A stretch of DNA of 64,000 nt from Cellulosimicrobium terreum (GTDB taxonomy: Bacteria; Actinomycetota; Actinomycetes; Actinomycetales; Cellulomonadaceae): positions 1 through 64,000 of the forward strand of contig JACYFD010000008.1 in NCBI GenBank assembly GCA_014803435.1. Direction: 5' to 3'. Under the pieces are notes generated by a model that made no database searches, was not told the DNA's origin, and saw only the letters and a program-made list of their open reading frames with translations. Of this stretch, positions 18,075 to 26,122 are shown in pieces. A program made the position numbers and the translations under genes. The first letter of the stretch is position 1, and each line of letters begins with the position of its first letter.

Positions 18075-18506
18075 GTGAACGACCAGGTGAGTGCGACGGA
18101 CGGACCGCAGGACCTCGACGAGCTCGTGGACGGGTGGCTGACGCTGCCCGACGTCGCGGAGGCGCTCGGTACCGACGTCGGCAAGGTGCGGCGCATCGTC
18201 CAGGACCGTCGGCTCGTCGGCGTCCGGCGCGGCGAGCGGCCGACGTTCCAGGTGCCCGCGGCCTTCCTCGTCCCCCTGCACCTCATCGACCCGGCGAACG
18301 CCGGCCGGCCGGACCCGGACGGGCGTGTCGGGATCCTCAACAGCCTGCAGGGCACGTTCGTCGTCCTCACCGACTCCGGGTTCGACGACGCGGCGACGCT
18401 GCGGTGGCTCTTCAGCCCCGAGCCGGAGCTGGGGGAGCGCCCGATCGACGCGCTGCTCGCCGGGCGCAAGTCGCACGTGCGGAGGGTCGCGCAGACCCTG
18501 GCCTGA
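18075..18506 (+). CDS. Rv2175c-family DNA-binding protein
   Basis: A 143-residue protein with a winged helix-turn-helix near the N-terminus (WLTLPDVAEALGTDVGKVRR, then VRRGERPTFQVPAAFL) and a C-terminal helical domain (GILNSLQGTFVVLTDSGFDD). It matches the Rv2175c family. The mycobacterial member binds DNA and loses binding when phosphorylated by PknL near its N-terminus; here the N-terminal segment also holds Thr/Ser residues (NDQVSATDG). The GTG start at 18075 lies 91 nt from the start of the divergent kinase gene. Confidence 0.9.
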   Translation: MNDQVSATDGPQDLDELVDGWLTLPDVAEALGTDVGKVRRIVQDRRLVGVRRGERPTFQVPAAFLVPLHLIDPANAGRPDPDGRVGILNSLQGTFVVLTDSGFDDAATLRWLFSPEPELGERPIDALLAGRKSHVRRVAQTLA

Positions 18507-18553
18507 GACGCCGGGCCTGGGCCGACGAGGCCCGCGGAAGTCCCGCTCGGCGG

Positions 18554-19699
18554 TCAGGCGCTGCGGCGGACCGCCGCGCGCGCGAGCTCGGCGAGGACGT
18601 CCGCACCCGGCGCGCGCAGACCACGGTCCGACAACGCGGACGTCGCGCGCACGGTGAGCTCGTCGATGAGGGTCTCCACGTCGTCGAGCGCACCGGTCGC
18701 GACGATGATCTCGCGCACCCGGCCGACGCTCGCGGCGTCGAGGCGCGGGTCACCCAGGCGCGCGATCAGCAGCTCGCGGTCGTCGCGCCCGGCGCGCTCG
18801 AGAGCGCGCAGGACGAGCAGCGTGCGCTTGCCCTCGCGCAGGTCGTCGCCCGCCGGCTTCCCCGTCACCCGCGCGTCGCCGAAGACGCCGAGGACGTCGT
18901 CGCGCAGCTGGAAGGCCTCCCCGAGCGGGAGACCGAACGCGCCGACGGCACCGATCGCCGCGTCGTCCGCCCCGGCGAGGGCCGCGCCGAGCGCGATCGG
19001 GTGCTCGACGCTGTAGCGCGCGGACTTCGTGCGGATGACCGCACGGGCCCGCTCCTCCAGCTCGCCCGGGCGGGCGTCGTCCCACGGCAGGACCTGGGCG
19101 TGGACGTCGAGGTACTGGCCGGCGGTCACCTCGGTCTGCATGCGTCCGAACACGCCGAGCGCCCGCGCCCCGACGTCGCGCGGGACGGTCTGCGTCGCCT
19201 CGCCGAGCTCGCGGTGGCTCGCGATGAGAGCGATGTCCCCGAGGAGGATGGCCGCGTTCTCGCCGTACCGGTCGGCGTCCCCGGTCCACCCGAGCTCGCG
19301 ATGGCGGGCGGCGAAGGCCCGGTGCGCCGTCGGGCGGCCCCGGCGCGTGTCGGAGGAGTCCATGACGTCGTCGTGGAAGAGCGCCGCGGCCTGGAAGAGC
19401 TCGAGCGCCGCGCCCGCACGCAGCACGGCGTCGCGCCGTACGGTGTCGGCCACGTCGCCGCCGTGCGCGCGCCACGACCAGTAGCAGAAGGCGGCACGCA
19501 GGCGCTTGCCGCCGCTGAGCAGGTCCCGCGTCGCCACCACGAGCGGCTCGCAGTCCGGATGGGTCGCCGCGAGCTCGTCCGCGAGCACCGTCACGGCCCG
19601 GGCGAGCGCGTCGTCGACCCCTGCGCGCACGTCCTCGCGGTCGAGGAGCGCGGCTCGGTCGCCGGAGGGGTCGTTGGTCGCGGTCGTCGGCGTCGGCAC
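18554..19699 (-). CDS. Polyprenyl (geranylgeranyl-type) diphosphate synthase
   Basis: A 381-residue trans-isoprenyl diphosphate synthase that condenses isopentenyl diphosphate with allylic primers. The first Asp-rich motif is in LFHDDVMDSSDTRRGRPTAH and the second in FQLRDDVLGVFGD, with GGKRLRAAF near the N-terminus. It corresponds in position to idsA2/Rv2173 beside the Rv2175c-pknL pair. The chain length of the product cannot be read securely; a bulky residue before the first motif suggests a C15-C20 product. GTG start. It converges with the Rv2175c-like gene and is followed upstream by a lipoprotein gene. Confidence 0.93.
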   Translation of the reverse strand: MPTPTTATNDPSGDRAALLDREDVRAGVDDALARAVTVLADELAATHPDCEPLVVATRDLLSGGKRLRAAFCYWSWRAHGGDVADTVRRDAVLRAGAALELFQAAALFHDDVMDSSDTRRGRPTAHRAFAARHRELGWTGDADRYGENAAILLGDIALIASHRELGEATQTVPRDVGARALGVFGRMQTEVTAGQYLDVHAQVLPWDDARPGELEERARAVIRTKSARYSVEHPIALGAALAGADDAAIGAVGAFGLPLGEAFQLRDDVLGVFGDARVTGKPAGDDLREGKRTLLVLRALERAGRDDRELLIARLGDPRLDAASVGRVREIIVATGALDDVETLIDELTVRATSALSDRGLRAPGADVLAELARAAVRRSA

Positions 19700-19722
19700 A
19701 CCCGCAGCCTAGGCGACGACGG

Positions 19723-20361
19723 TCAGGCGGGTGCGACCAGGCCGCTGATGGTGACGAGGCGCTCGTCGTCGTCGTCGAACACGCCGACCGCGACCGACTG
19801 CGTCGGCTCGTCCGACTTCCCGGTGCGGACGAACGTCGTGAGGGCGGTGAGCGCGCTCGCCTCCTCGCTGGGGGACACCGTGAACCCACCGTCGTCGAGG
19901 ACGCCGGCGTAGAAGTCGGTGACGTCCTCCACCGAGTCGGCGGTCCGGAGGTTGAGCGTGATCGGGACGAGGCCGTCGTCCCCCGGGGCGCCGGCCGAGC
20001 TCGCGAGGACCTCGCTGCCGGGGGCGACGGGGACGACGTCGCTCGGGAACCCCTCGGCCAGCTCGCCCACGCTCGACCGGGCGTCGAACTCCGGCAGCGC
20101 CGTCGCGGCGGAGCGAGGGAGACCGGCCGGAGCATCACCGTCGGGCGTGTCCGCGGGAGCGTCGTCGACCGGCGCGGACGCCGAGACGGACGGTTCCGGG
20201 TCCGCGACGGCGTCGCCGCCCGACGCGCCGCACCCGGCAAGAAGACCGCTGAGGCACAGGGCCGCGAGGCACGGGACCGCGAGGACCTGGACCGACGCCG
20301 GTCGTCTCCCGCCGCGGGCGCGCGCGGTCGGGGTCTCGGGTCGGAGGGGCACGGAGCACAC
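19723..20361 (-). CDS. Putative lipoprotein, unknown function
   Basis: The roughly 212-residue product has a signal peptide ending in LSGLLAGC, a good lipobox, followed by an Asp/Ala/Pro-rich linker (about 50 residues) and a compact C-terminal domain (about residues 85-212: LPITLNLRTADS-like strand, DVTDFYAGVLDDGGFTV, LTALTTFVRTGKSDE, VAVGVFDDDDERLVTISG). It is probably exported and anchored to the outer face of the membrane. The start is uncertain: GTG 20361 is used so that the basic n-region precedes the hydrophobic stretch; upstream in-frame codons exist. It lies 24 nt past the synthase start region and is divergent from the DUF4192 gene. Confidence 0.7.
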   Translation of the reverse strand: MCSVPLRPETPTARARGGRRPASVQVLAVPCLAALCLSGLLAGCGASGGDAVADPEPSVSASAPVDDAPADTPDGDAPAGLPRSAATALPEFDARSSVGELAEGFPSDVVPVAPGSEVLASSAGAPGDDGLVPITLNLRTADSVEDVTDFYAGVLDDGGFTVSPSEEASALTALTTFVRTGKSDEPTQSVAVGVFDDDDERLVTISGLVAPA

Positions 20362-20479
20362 GGTAGTCACCCACGACGCGAGGAACCAGCAGCGTGCAGG
20401 CCCGACCACAGCCCTCCCGGCGTCCACAGGCGGCGCGGGGCATGGTGACGACCTCCGCCGGGGCGGCTGGGATGTGCCC

Positions 20480-21601
20480 ATGACGACACTGATCCGGGCC
20501 AACGGCCCCCGGGAGCTCCTCGCCTACGTCCCCTACCGCCTGGGCTACCGACCCCAGGACTCCGTCACCCTCGTCGGGCTGCGCCCACCACGGGGGCGCA
20601 TCGGTCTCGTGGTGCGCGTCGACGTGGCAGACCTGGCAGACGTGACGCAGGGACCGCAGGTCGCGCGCTCGGTCGTCGGTCACCTCGTCGCGGACGGCGC
20701 CGAGCGGGTCGTCCTGGTCGTGCACTCGGACGCGCCCCTGCGCGACCCCGCGGCCACCGCGACGCGCGAGCGGGCCGCCGTCGAGCACGCACGGGAGGCG
20801 TGCGAGTCGATGCTCGGGCCGACCGACGCCTGGGTGGTCTCCTCCACCGGGTGGGCCGGGCTCGACTGCACGGTCCGCTCGTGCTGCCCGCCGGCGGGGC
20901 GCTCGCTGGTCGAGCTGGAGTCCTCCGAGGTCGGTGCGCACATGGTCCTGGCAGGTGCGGGCGTCGCGGGCTCGCGGGAGGAGGCGATGCGGATACCGCG
21001 CGCACCGGCGGTCTCGAGGCGTCGCGCGGCCCGAGCGGCGCTCGCCGCGCGCGAACGTGGTGCCCGGGCGCGCGCCGACGGTCGGCACGTGGCATGGCGC
21101 CAGGACGCCCTGGCGTCGTGGCGGGAGGCGGTGACCCTCGTGCAGCGGGCGAGCAGCGCCGCAGACCTTCCGGAGACTCTCCTCGGACGGGTCGAGGCCG
21201 GGCTGGAGTCCGTCCCGGTCCGCGACGCCGTGCTCGTCTCGCTCGTCCTCGGCGGGGACGCGCTCGCCGACGAGACGGTCCGCGGGGGAGACGTCGACGA
21301 CGGCACGGCGGACGCGATCGCGACGGTCGTCGACCCGGTCCGCGGCCTGCCCCCGGAACCGCAGGTCGCCACGGTGGCGCGCACGGTCCTGGAGGCCGTC
21401 GCCGCCCACGCGGTGCGTGGACGCGGGGCACCTGCCCTGACGCTGCTCGCCTTCCTCGCGTGGTGGGACGGTGACGGCGGACGGGCGGGCGAGCGTCTGC
21501 GCGAGGCGCTCGCGCAGGACGACCGGTACCGGCTCGCGCTCCTGCTGGCGAGCGCGGTCGACGCCGGAGTGCCCCCGGGCTGGGTCCGGGCGGAGCCTTG
21601 A
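20480..21601 (+). CDS. DUF4192 family protein
   Basis: A 373-residue soluble protein. The N-terminus reads MTTLIRANGPRELLAYVPYR, followed by LGYRPQDSVTLVGLR, which is the hallmark of the DUF4192 family widespread in Actinobacteria; its function is unknown. The C-terminal part is helical (LTLLAFLAWWDGDGGRAGER, then ALAQDDRYRLALLL) and ends in PPGWVRAEP. The ATG at 20480 is chosen on family alignment; a GTG two codons upstream is in frame. It precedes the universal stress gene by about 120 nt. Confidence 0.88.
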   Translation: MTTLIRANGPRELLAYVPYRLGYRPQDSVTLVGLRPPRGRIGLVVRVDVADLADVTQGPQVARSVVGHLVADGAERVVLVVHSDAPLRDPAATATRERAAVEHAREACESMLGPTDAWVVSSTGWAGLDCTVRSCCPPAGRSLVELESSEVGAHMVLAGAGVAGSREEAMRIPRAPAVSRRRAARAALAARERGARARADGRHVAWRQDALASWREAVTLVQRASSAADLPETLLGRVEAGLESVPVRDAVLVSLVLGGDALADETVRGGDVDDGTADAIATVVDPVRGLPPEPQVATVARTVLEAVAAHAVRGRGAPALTLLAFLAWWDGDGGRAGERLREALAQDDRYRLALLLASAVDAGVPPGWVRAEP

Positions 21602-21720
21602 GGTGAGGCGTGCGGTGCGATTCCGGTACGGTCGGCACGTGCGCGGCCGCCGCGAGCGACGTGACCGCCCGCCACGGACGAGCACCACCGCACCGACGAG
21701 CACTCCCACGGAGGACCTCC

Positions 21721-22104
21721 ATGACCGTCGTCGTCGCCCACCTGAGCAGCCCCGAGGGGCTCGAGGCGCTGGCCACCGCGGCCGCCGAGGCTGCGCGTCG
21801 TCACGTCGACCTGGCGGTCGTGGTGGGGGAGAAGGGCGGCCCTGCGGTCGAGGGTGACGAGCTCCGCGAGGTCGCGGACCAGGTCGAGGCGGGTGGCGGA
21901 TCGCTGGTGCGCCAGGACGCCACGGGGGATCTTGCCGAAGACCTGGTGGCTGCGGCGGAACGCACCGAGGCAGAGCTCATCGTCATCGGCCTGCGGCGCC
22001 GCAGCCCGGTCGGCAAGCTGATCCTCGGTACGAACGCCCAGCGGATCCTGCTGGACGCGCCGTGCCCTGTGCTGGCGGTCAAGCCGCACCGTCCCGCCTC
22101 CTGA
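21721..22104 (+). CDS. Universal stress protein (UspA fold)
   Basis: A short 127-residue single UspA domain. The C-terminal nucleotide-binding loop is recognisable (VIGLRRRSPVGKLILGTNAQ followed by LLDAPCPVLAVKP), so it is probably an ATP-binding member. The N-terminal strand and first helix (MTVVVAHLSSPEGLEALATA) are normal. GGAGG lies about 6 nt before the ATG. It is followed by a hairpin (22152-22173). Confidence 0.9.
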   Translation: MTVVVAHLSSPEGLEALATAAAEAARRHVDLAVVVGEKGGPAVEGDELREVADQVEAGGGSLVRQDATGDLAEDLVAAAERTEAELIVIGLRRRSPVGKLILGTNAQRILLDAPCPVLAVKPHRPAS

Positions 22105-22151
22105 GGCGAGGGACCGTGCACGGCTGGGTGCGGGCCGGCGCGGGTGATTCC

Positions 22152-22173
22152 GCCGGGCCGTGAGAGGCCCGGC
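22152..22173 (+). terminator. Hairpin terminator after the universal stress gene
   Basis: GCCGGGCC (22152-22159) and GGCCCGGC (22166-22173) form a perfect 8-bp stem with a 6-nt loop, 48 nt past the universal stress stop codon and just ahead of the sigma factor promoter region. Confidence 0.65.
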
Positions 22174-22188
22174 AGGCGTGGCGCGGGT

Positions 22189-22217
22189 GGGAATTTCGGC
22201 GCCGACCGGGCCGTTGG
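22189..22217 (+). promoter_or_regulatory. SigR/SigH-type promoter upstream of the principal sigma gene
   Basis: GGGAAT at 22189-22194 and GTTGG at 22213-22217 are separated by exactly 18 nt. This matches the GGGAAT-N18-GTT consensus of actinobacterial disulfide-stress sigma factors (SigR in Streptomyces, SigH in Mycobacterium). It lies about 170 nt before the sigma gene start. Confidence 0.7.
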
Positions 22218-22263
22218 AGAGAACAGCGGCTCGTGTCGCGCCGCCTGGCGTGGCGAACGCCGG

Positions 22264-22269
22264 TACAAT
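22264..22269 (+). promoter_or_regulatory. Possible -10 element TACAAT for a housekeeping promoter
   Basis: TACAAT fits the TANNNT -10 consensus in an otherwise GC-rich spacer about 120 nt before the sigma gene start. No good -35 hexamer is seen 16-18 nt upstream, so it is a weak call. Confidence 0.4.
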
Positions 22270-22389
22270 AGAGGTATCCACCAAGGACCGACAGCGACTC
22301 GCGGCCGAACCCGTGAACCTGAACGACACGTCGCCGTCCCGTCCCCGCGGTGGTCCTACCGCCCCCCATGATTGCCGAAAGGTCGGTTT

Positions 22390-23919
22390 GTGGCGCCCTC
22401 CACGCAGATCCCCGCACTCCCGCGAGAGTTCGAGCACCCCGCACTGCAGGACCTCCTGCGACGCGGCAACGCGAACGGCCGGGTCGACGCCGAGAGCTTC
22501 CGCACCGCGTGCGAGGAGGCGTCGATCAACGATGCCAAGCGCCTGAAGGCCGTGTTCCGCGCACTCGCCGGCGCCGGTGTCGAGGTCGACATCCCGACCG
22601 CCACGCCGGTCGCCGCCGCCGCCTCGTCCCGTTCCACGACGACGGCACGTGCCGCGGTGAAGCCCGCGACGAAGGCCGCTCCTGCTCGCACGACGAAGAG
22701 CGCGACGTCCGAGGACGACACGTCCACCGAGACCGCGCCCGCAGCGAAGCCTGCGACGAGCACCGTCAAGACTGCCACCACCAAGCCCAGGGCGACGCGC
22801 GCCACCACGGCGAAGGCGGGGACGCGCGCGAAGAAGGCGGCGACCCCCGACGTCGTGCCCGACGGCGTCGTGGTCGACGAGTCCGAGGACGAGGACGCCG
22901 CGGCCAAGACCGCGACCACCGGCTCCGAGAAGGACGAGGAGCGCGGCTTCGTCGTCTCCGACGCTGACGAGGACGACGCCCCCGTCCAGCAGGTCGTCAC
23001 CGCAGGTGCCACCGCGGACCCGGTCAAGGACTACCTCAAGCAGATCGGCAAGGTCGCGCTGCTGAACGCCGAGCAGGAGGTCGAGCTCGCCAAGCGGATC
23101 GAGGCCGGCCTGTTCGCGGAGGAGAAGCTCGCGGCCGAGGGCGACGACCTCGAGCGCAAGCTCAAGCGCGAGCTGCAGTGGATCGCGCACGACGGCAAGC
23201 GTGCGAAGAACCACCTGCTCGAGGCCAACCTGCGCCTGGTCGTCTCGCTCGCCAAGCGGTACACGGGTCGCGGGATGCTGTTCCTGGACCTGATCCAGGA
23301 GGGCAACCTCGGTCTGATCCGCGCGGTCGAGAAGTTCGACTACACCAAGGGCTACAAGTTCTCGACGTACGCGACGTGGTGGATCCGTCAGGCCATCACG
23401 CGTGCGATGGCGGACCAGGCGCGCACCATCCGCATCCCGGTGCACATGGTCGAGGTCATCAACAAGCTCGCCCGCGTGCAGCGGCAGATGCTCCAGGACC
23501 TGGGCCGCGAGCCCACGCCCGAGGAGCTCGCCAAGGAGCTCGACATGACGCCCGAGAAGGTCGTCGAGGTCCAGAAGTACGGCCGCGAGCCCATCTCGCT
23601 GCACACGCCCCTCGGCGAGGACGGCGACAGCGAGTTCGGTGACCTCATCGAGGACTCCGAGGCGATCGTCCCGGCCGACGCCGTGAGCTTCACGCTCCTG
23701 CAGGAGCAGCTGCACCAGGTCCTCGACACGCTCAGCGAGCGCGAGGCTGGTGTCGTGTCCATGCGGTTCGGTCTGTCCGACGGGCAGCCCAAGACCCTCG
23801 ACGAGATCGGCAAGGTCTACGGCGTGACGCGTGAGCGCATCCGCCAGATCGAGTCCAAGACCATGTCGAAGCTGCGTCACCCCAGCCGCTCGCAGGTCCT
23901 GCGCGACTACCTGGACTGA
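22390..23919 (+). CDS. sigA: Principal RNA polymerase sigma factor
   Basis: A 509-residue group 1 sigma-70 factor. After a short conserved start, residues about 70-200 form an Ala/Lys/Thr-rich low-complexity extension ending in an acidic patch, as in HrdB/SigA of Actinobacteria. Region 1.2 ([16 protein letters not shown]), region 2 ([46 protein letters not shown]), region 3 and region 4.2 ([19 protein letters not shown]) are all intact. The GTG at 22390 has GAAAGG 7 nt upstream; the in-frame TTG six codons earlier is not needed. The upstream region carries a SigR-type promoter and the gene ends in an intrinsic terminator. Confidence 0.97.
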   Translation: MAPSTQIPALPREFEHPALQDLLRRGNANGRVDAESFRTACEEASINDAKRLKAVFRALAGAGVEVDIPTATPVAAAASSRSTTTARAAVKPATKAAPARTTKSATSEDDTSTETAPAAKPATSTVKTATTKPRATRATTAKAGTRAKKAATPDVVPDGVVVDESEDEDAAAKTATTGSEKDEERGFVVSDADEDDAPVQQVVTAGATADPVKDYLKQIGKVALLNAEQEVELAKRIEAGLFAEEKLAAEGDDLERKLKRELQWIAHDGKRAKNHLLEANLRLVVSLAKRYTGRGMLFLDLIQEGNLGLIRAVEKFDYTKGYKFSTYATWWIRQAITRAMADQARTIRIPVHMVEVINKLARVQRQMLQDLGREPTPEELAKELDMTPEKVVEVQKYGREPISLHTPLGEDGDSEFGDLIEDSEAIVPADAVSFTLLQEQLHQVLDTLSEREAGVVSMRFGLSDGQPKTLDEIGKVYGVTRERIRQIESKTMSKLRHPSRSQVLRDYLD

Positions 23920-23939
23920 GCAGCACCGGGTCCACCGGA

Positions 23940-23972
23940 CGCCCCGCACGGCCACCACGGCCGGGCGGGGCG
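23940..23972 (+). terminator. Intrinsic terminator of the sigma gene
   Basis: CGCCCCGC (23940-23947) pairs with GCGGGGCG (23965-23972), with an inner GGCC/GGCC pairing, followed by a T-containing tail (GTTCGTCGTT). It lies 20 nt after the stop codon. Confidence 0.75.
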
Positions 23973-24003
23973 TTCGTCGTTCCCGGAGCGCGCCGGCGTG
24001 CCG

Positions 24004-24012
24004 TTGTCCACA
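24004..24012 (+). promoter_or_regulatory. Single consensus DnaA-box 9-mer
   Basis: TTGTCCACA at 24004-24012 equals the actinobacterial DnaA-box consensus and lies in a non-coding spacer between the sigma gene terminator and the DUF6318 gene. There is no cluster of boxes, so this is not an origin; it may be chance. Confidence 0.4.
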
Positions 24013-24120
24013 GACCGGGACGACCGGCCCCACGAGCGACCTGACTTCGCTAGGTTCTGGGGCAGTTCGTGCGGCGCGGCCCGGTGGGTCGTGGTGCTGG
24101 TCTCGATCGCAGGGGGTCGT

Positions 24121-24753
24121 ATGCGTCTGGTTCTCCGTTCGCCCGTCCGTGCCCGACGGCGCGTGGCCGCGGCCGGTGTCGTCGTGGCGGTGGGTCTGGT
24201 GGTCGGTGGGTGCACGGGCGAGGAGCCGGCCGAGCCGGACCTGACGACCAGCACGGTCGAGGCCGAGCCCGAGCCGACGGAGGAGCCCGAGCCGACGCCG
24301 ACCGAGACGGGCCCGGCAATGCCGGAGCGCCCTGCGGCGATGGAGAAGGACGACGCAGAAGGTGCGGCGGCCGCCGCGGAGTACTTTCTCGAGCTGTACT
24401 CCTACGTGATGACTACGGGTGACACATCCGAGTGGGAAGTCCTGTCCCTCGATTCATGCACCTTCTGTCAGGGCGCTATCGAGCAGGCTGGCCAGATCGC
24501 TCAGCGTGAGGACGTTTTCGAAGGCGGGGGTGCCGTGGCGAACGTTGACGATCCCGGCTTCTACTCTCGCGATGAAGCGACGGGCATCTTCCCGCTTGAC
24601 GTCCATGTGGTCCAGGAACCCATGTCCATCCGTAGCGAGGACGGTGAAGAACTGTTCGCACAGAAGCGGACTGACGACATCTACAGGGCGGAGCTCGGCC
24701 TGAGTGACGGTGAGTGGGTCGTCGTTGAGATCTCGCTTCGCGACGCAAGCTGA
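24121..24753 (+). CDS. DUF6318 family lipoprotein
   Basis: A 210-residue exported lipoprotein: basic n-region, hydrophobic core and lipobox VVGGC at about residue 31, then a Glu/Pro/Thr-rich linker (EPEPTEEPEPTPTETG). The globular domain follows, starting EGAAAAAEYFLELYSYVMTTG with a CxxC-like pair (DSCTFCQGAIE), which is the DUF6318 signature. Function is unknown. The ATG at 24121 has a G-rich ribosome site. From about 24380 the DNA becomes visibly richer in A/T than the first third of the gene, suggesting that the 3' part was acquired or exchanged. Its stop codon overlaps the next start by 1 nt (TGATG). Confidence 0.88.
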   Translation: MRLVLRSPVRARRRVAAAGVVVAVGLVVGGCTGEEPAEPDLTTSTVEAEPEPTEEPEPTPTETGPAMPERPAAMEKDDAEGAAAAAEYFLELYSYVMTTGDTSEWEVLSLDSCTFCQGAIEQAGQIAQREDVFEGGGAVANVDDPGFYSRDEATGIFPLDVHVVQEPMSIRSEDGEELFAQKRTDDIYRAELGLSDGEWVVVEISLRDAS

Positions 24754-25616
24754 TGCGTGGAGTCGGGCTTTACGTTGGGCTGGCGCTACTCGGCGCATCT
24801 ACCAACGGCTCACCTGACTACGAAGGTATCCAGGGGGAAGCGTCCAATAGCGAGATCGTTGTTGACGCCGCCCGCACTGGGACCAGAGGGGGAGAGGTCT
24901 ACACCACGTCGGGGGACGGTGAGTCGCAGGAGCAGTACTTCGCCGCCACGCCGGCGCTGTGCGAGCTGGTGGGGACGTTGGACGGCTCGTCGACGCGGTA
25001 CGACTACGCATGTGACGAGGGCATGCAGCTGGCTTACGAGGGCATCGAGTGCGATGCGGAGGAGTTCGCGCAGGGTGCGTTGTTCGTCCAGGTGCGTGAG
25101 GACGACGGGTCGTGGGGCGCGCCGGAGCTGGTGGGCGACGAGGGTTGTGTGACGCCTGCTGACCTGGTGGAGGAGGCGGCGCGGGAGTTCGCGACGTTGG
25201 AGATCGAGGCGTCGCAGATCGTGGTGCAGCCGCCGGACGGGTGGACGTTGGTGAACGTGCCGACGATCACGTACACGCAGGACACGGAGCAGGTGCTGCC
25301 GGCGACGTTGTTGGGGATCCCGGTGGAGATCCGGGCGACTCCGGAGGAGTTCGCGTGGGACTACGGGGACGGGAGCGACCTGGTGGTCACGTCCGATCCG
25401 GGTGCGGCGTACCCGGAGGAGTCGGTGACGCACACGTATGCGCAGCCGGTGGAGTCGGTGACGATCTCGCTGACGACGTCGTGGTCGGGGCAGTTCCGGA
25501 TCGTGGGTTCGCCGTCGTGGACGGATGTGCCGGGGGAGGCGACGACGCAGTCGGTGGGTGATCCGTTGCGGGTGTACGAGGCGCGCTCGCGCCTGGTCGA
25601 GGACCCCGTCGGCTGA
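24753..25616 (+). CDS. PKD-like domain protein of unknown function
   Basis: A 287-residue product translationally coupled to the DUF6318 gene. A short hydrophobic N-terminus (GVGLYVGLALLGAS) may be a weak signal or anchor. The middle has paired Cys residues (ALCELVG, YDYACDEG, GIECDAEEF, GDEGCVTP). The C-terminal part (about residues 195-270) is a PKD-like beta-sandwich with EFAWDYGDGSD and SVTHTYAQPVESVTISLTTS. Similar proteins accompany DUF6318 genes in Cellulomonas-like genomes, and a surface role is inferred. Codon use is unlike the neighbours (many TTG, GTG and T-ending codons), supporting recent transfer. A strong bidirectional hairpin follows. Confidence 0.8.
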   Translation: MRGVGLYVGLALLGASTNGSPDYEGIQGEASNSEIVVDAARTGTRGGEVYTTSGDGESQEQYFAATPALCELVGTLDGSSTRYDYACDEGMQLAYEGIECDAEEFAQGALFVQVREDDGSWGAPELVGDEGCVTPADLVEEAAREFATLEIEASQIVVQPPDGWTLVNVPTITYTQDTEQVLPATLLGIPVEIRATPEEFAWDYGDGSDLVVTSDPGAAYPEESVTHTYAQPVESVTISLTTSWSGQFRIVGSPSWTDVPGEATTQSVGDPLRVYEARSRLVEDPVG

Positions 25617-25677
25617 TCGGTCGCCCGGAGCCGCACCACGCGACGTCGGGCCGCTCAGGAAGAGGCGGGGACAGCAC

Positions 25678-25707
25678 GAGGCCCGGGCCGTTCCCGGCCC
25701 GGGCCTC
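25678..25707. terminator. Bidirectional hairpin terminator
   Basis: Perfect 13-bp stem (GAGGCCCGGGCCG at 25678-25690 with CGGCCCGGGCCTC at 25695-25707) and a TTCC loop, between the converging PKD and DUF7455 genes. Confidence 0.85.
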
Positions 25708-25727
25708 GATCGTTCGGTGGCGTGCGC

Positions 25728-25949
25728 TCAGCGAGCGGCGCCCGCGCCGTGCTCGGCGTGCAGCTTGTCGGTCTCGTCCTGGACGTGGGTCGCGAGGTTC
25801 GTGTACGCGTCGGCGTGGGCCCGTGCGTGGTGTCCGCAGAAGAGGAGCTCTCCCGTCGGCAGGACCACGCGGACGTACGCCTGCGCGCCGCAGCGGTCGC
25901 AGCGGTCGGCCGCGGTCAGCGGTTCGGTGGTGGTCGTCGTAGCAGTCAC
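25728..25949 (-). CDS. DUF7455 small zinc-ribbon-like protein
   Basis: A 73-residue protein with a Thr-rich start, then LTAADRCDRCGAQAYVRV, LPTGELLFCGHHARAH and a helical tail. The CxxC...CGHH pattern suggests a single metal (probably zinc) site. The family is common in Actinobacteria next to the sigma factor/topoisomerase region and has no known function. The GTG at 25949 (VTATTTTTEPL) is preferred over a longer upstream start. It is divergent from the topoisomerase gene. Confidence 0.85.
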   Translation of the reverse strand: MTATTTTTEPLTAADRCDRCGAQAYVRVVLPTGELLFCGHHARAHADAYTNLATHVQDETDKLHAEHGAGAAR

Positions 25950-26122
25950 ATGACCATGAAACCACCTCGCACCCACTCCTCGGTGCCGGAAGGGGCGTGG
26001 TTCGCTACCCGCGTAGCCGGTCTCGTCCGGGAATACGGTCGACCGGGCGGGATCACGCGGCTCTGCCGGTCTCGCGGCATGGTGACACCAGGGCGTGGGC
26101 AGCCTCGTCTAGGCTGTGCCGC

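Noticed and set aside
16391-19912. Plus-strand open frame of over 1100 codons opposite pknL and the prenyl synthase gene
   Set aside because: It overlaps three well-supported genes, has low-complexity composition and no ribosome site.
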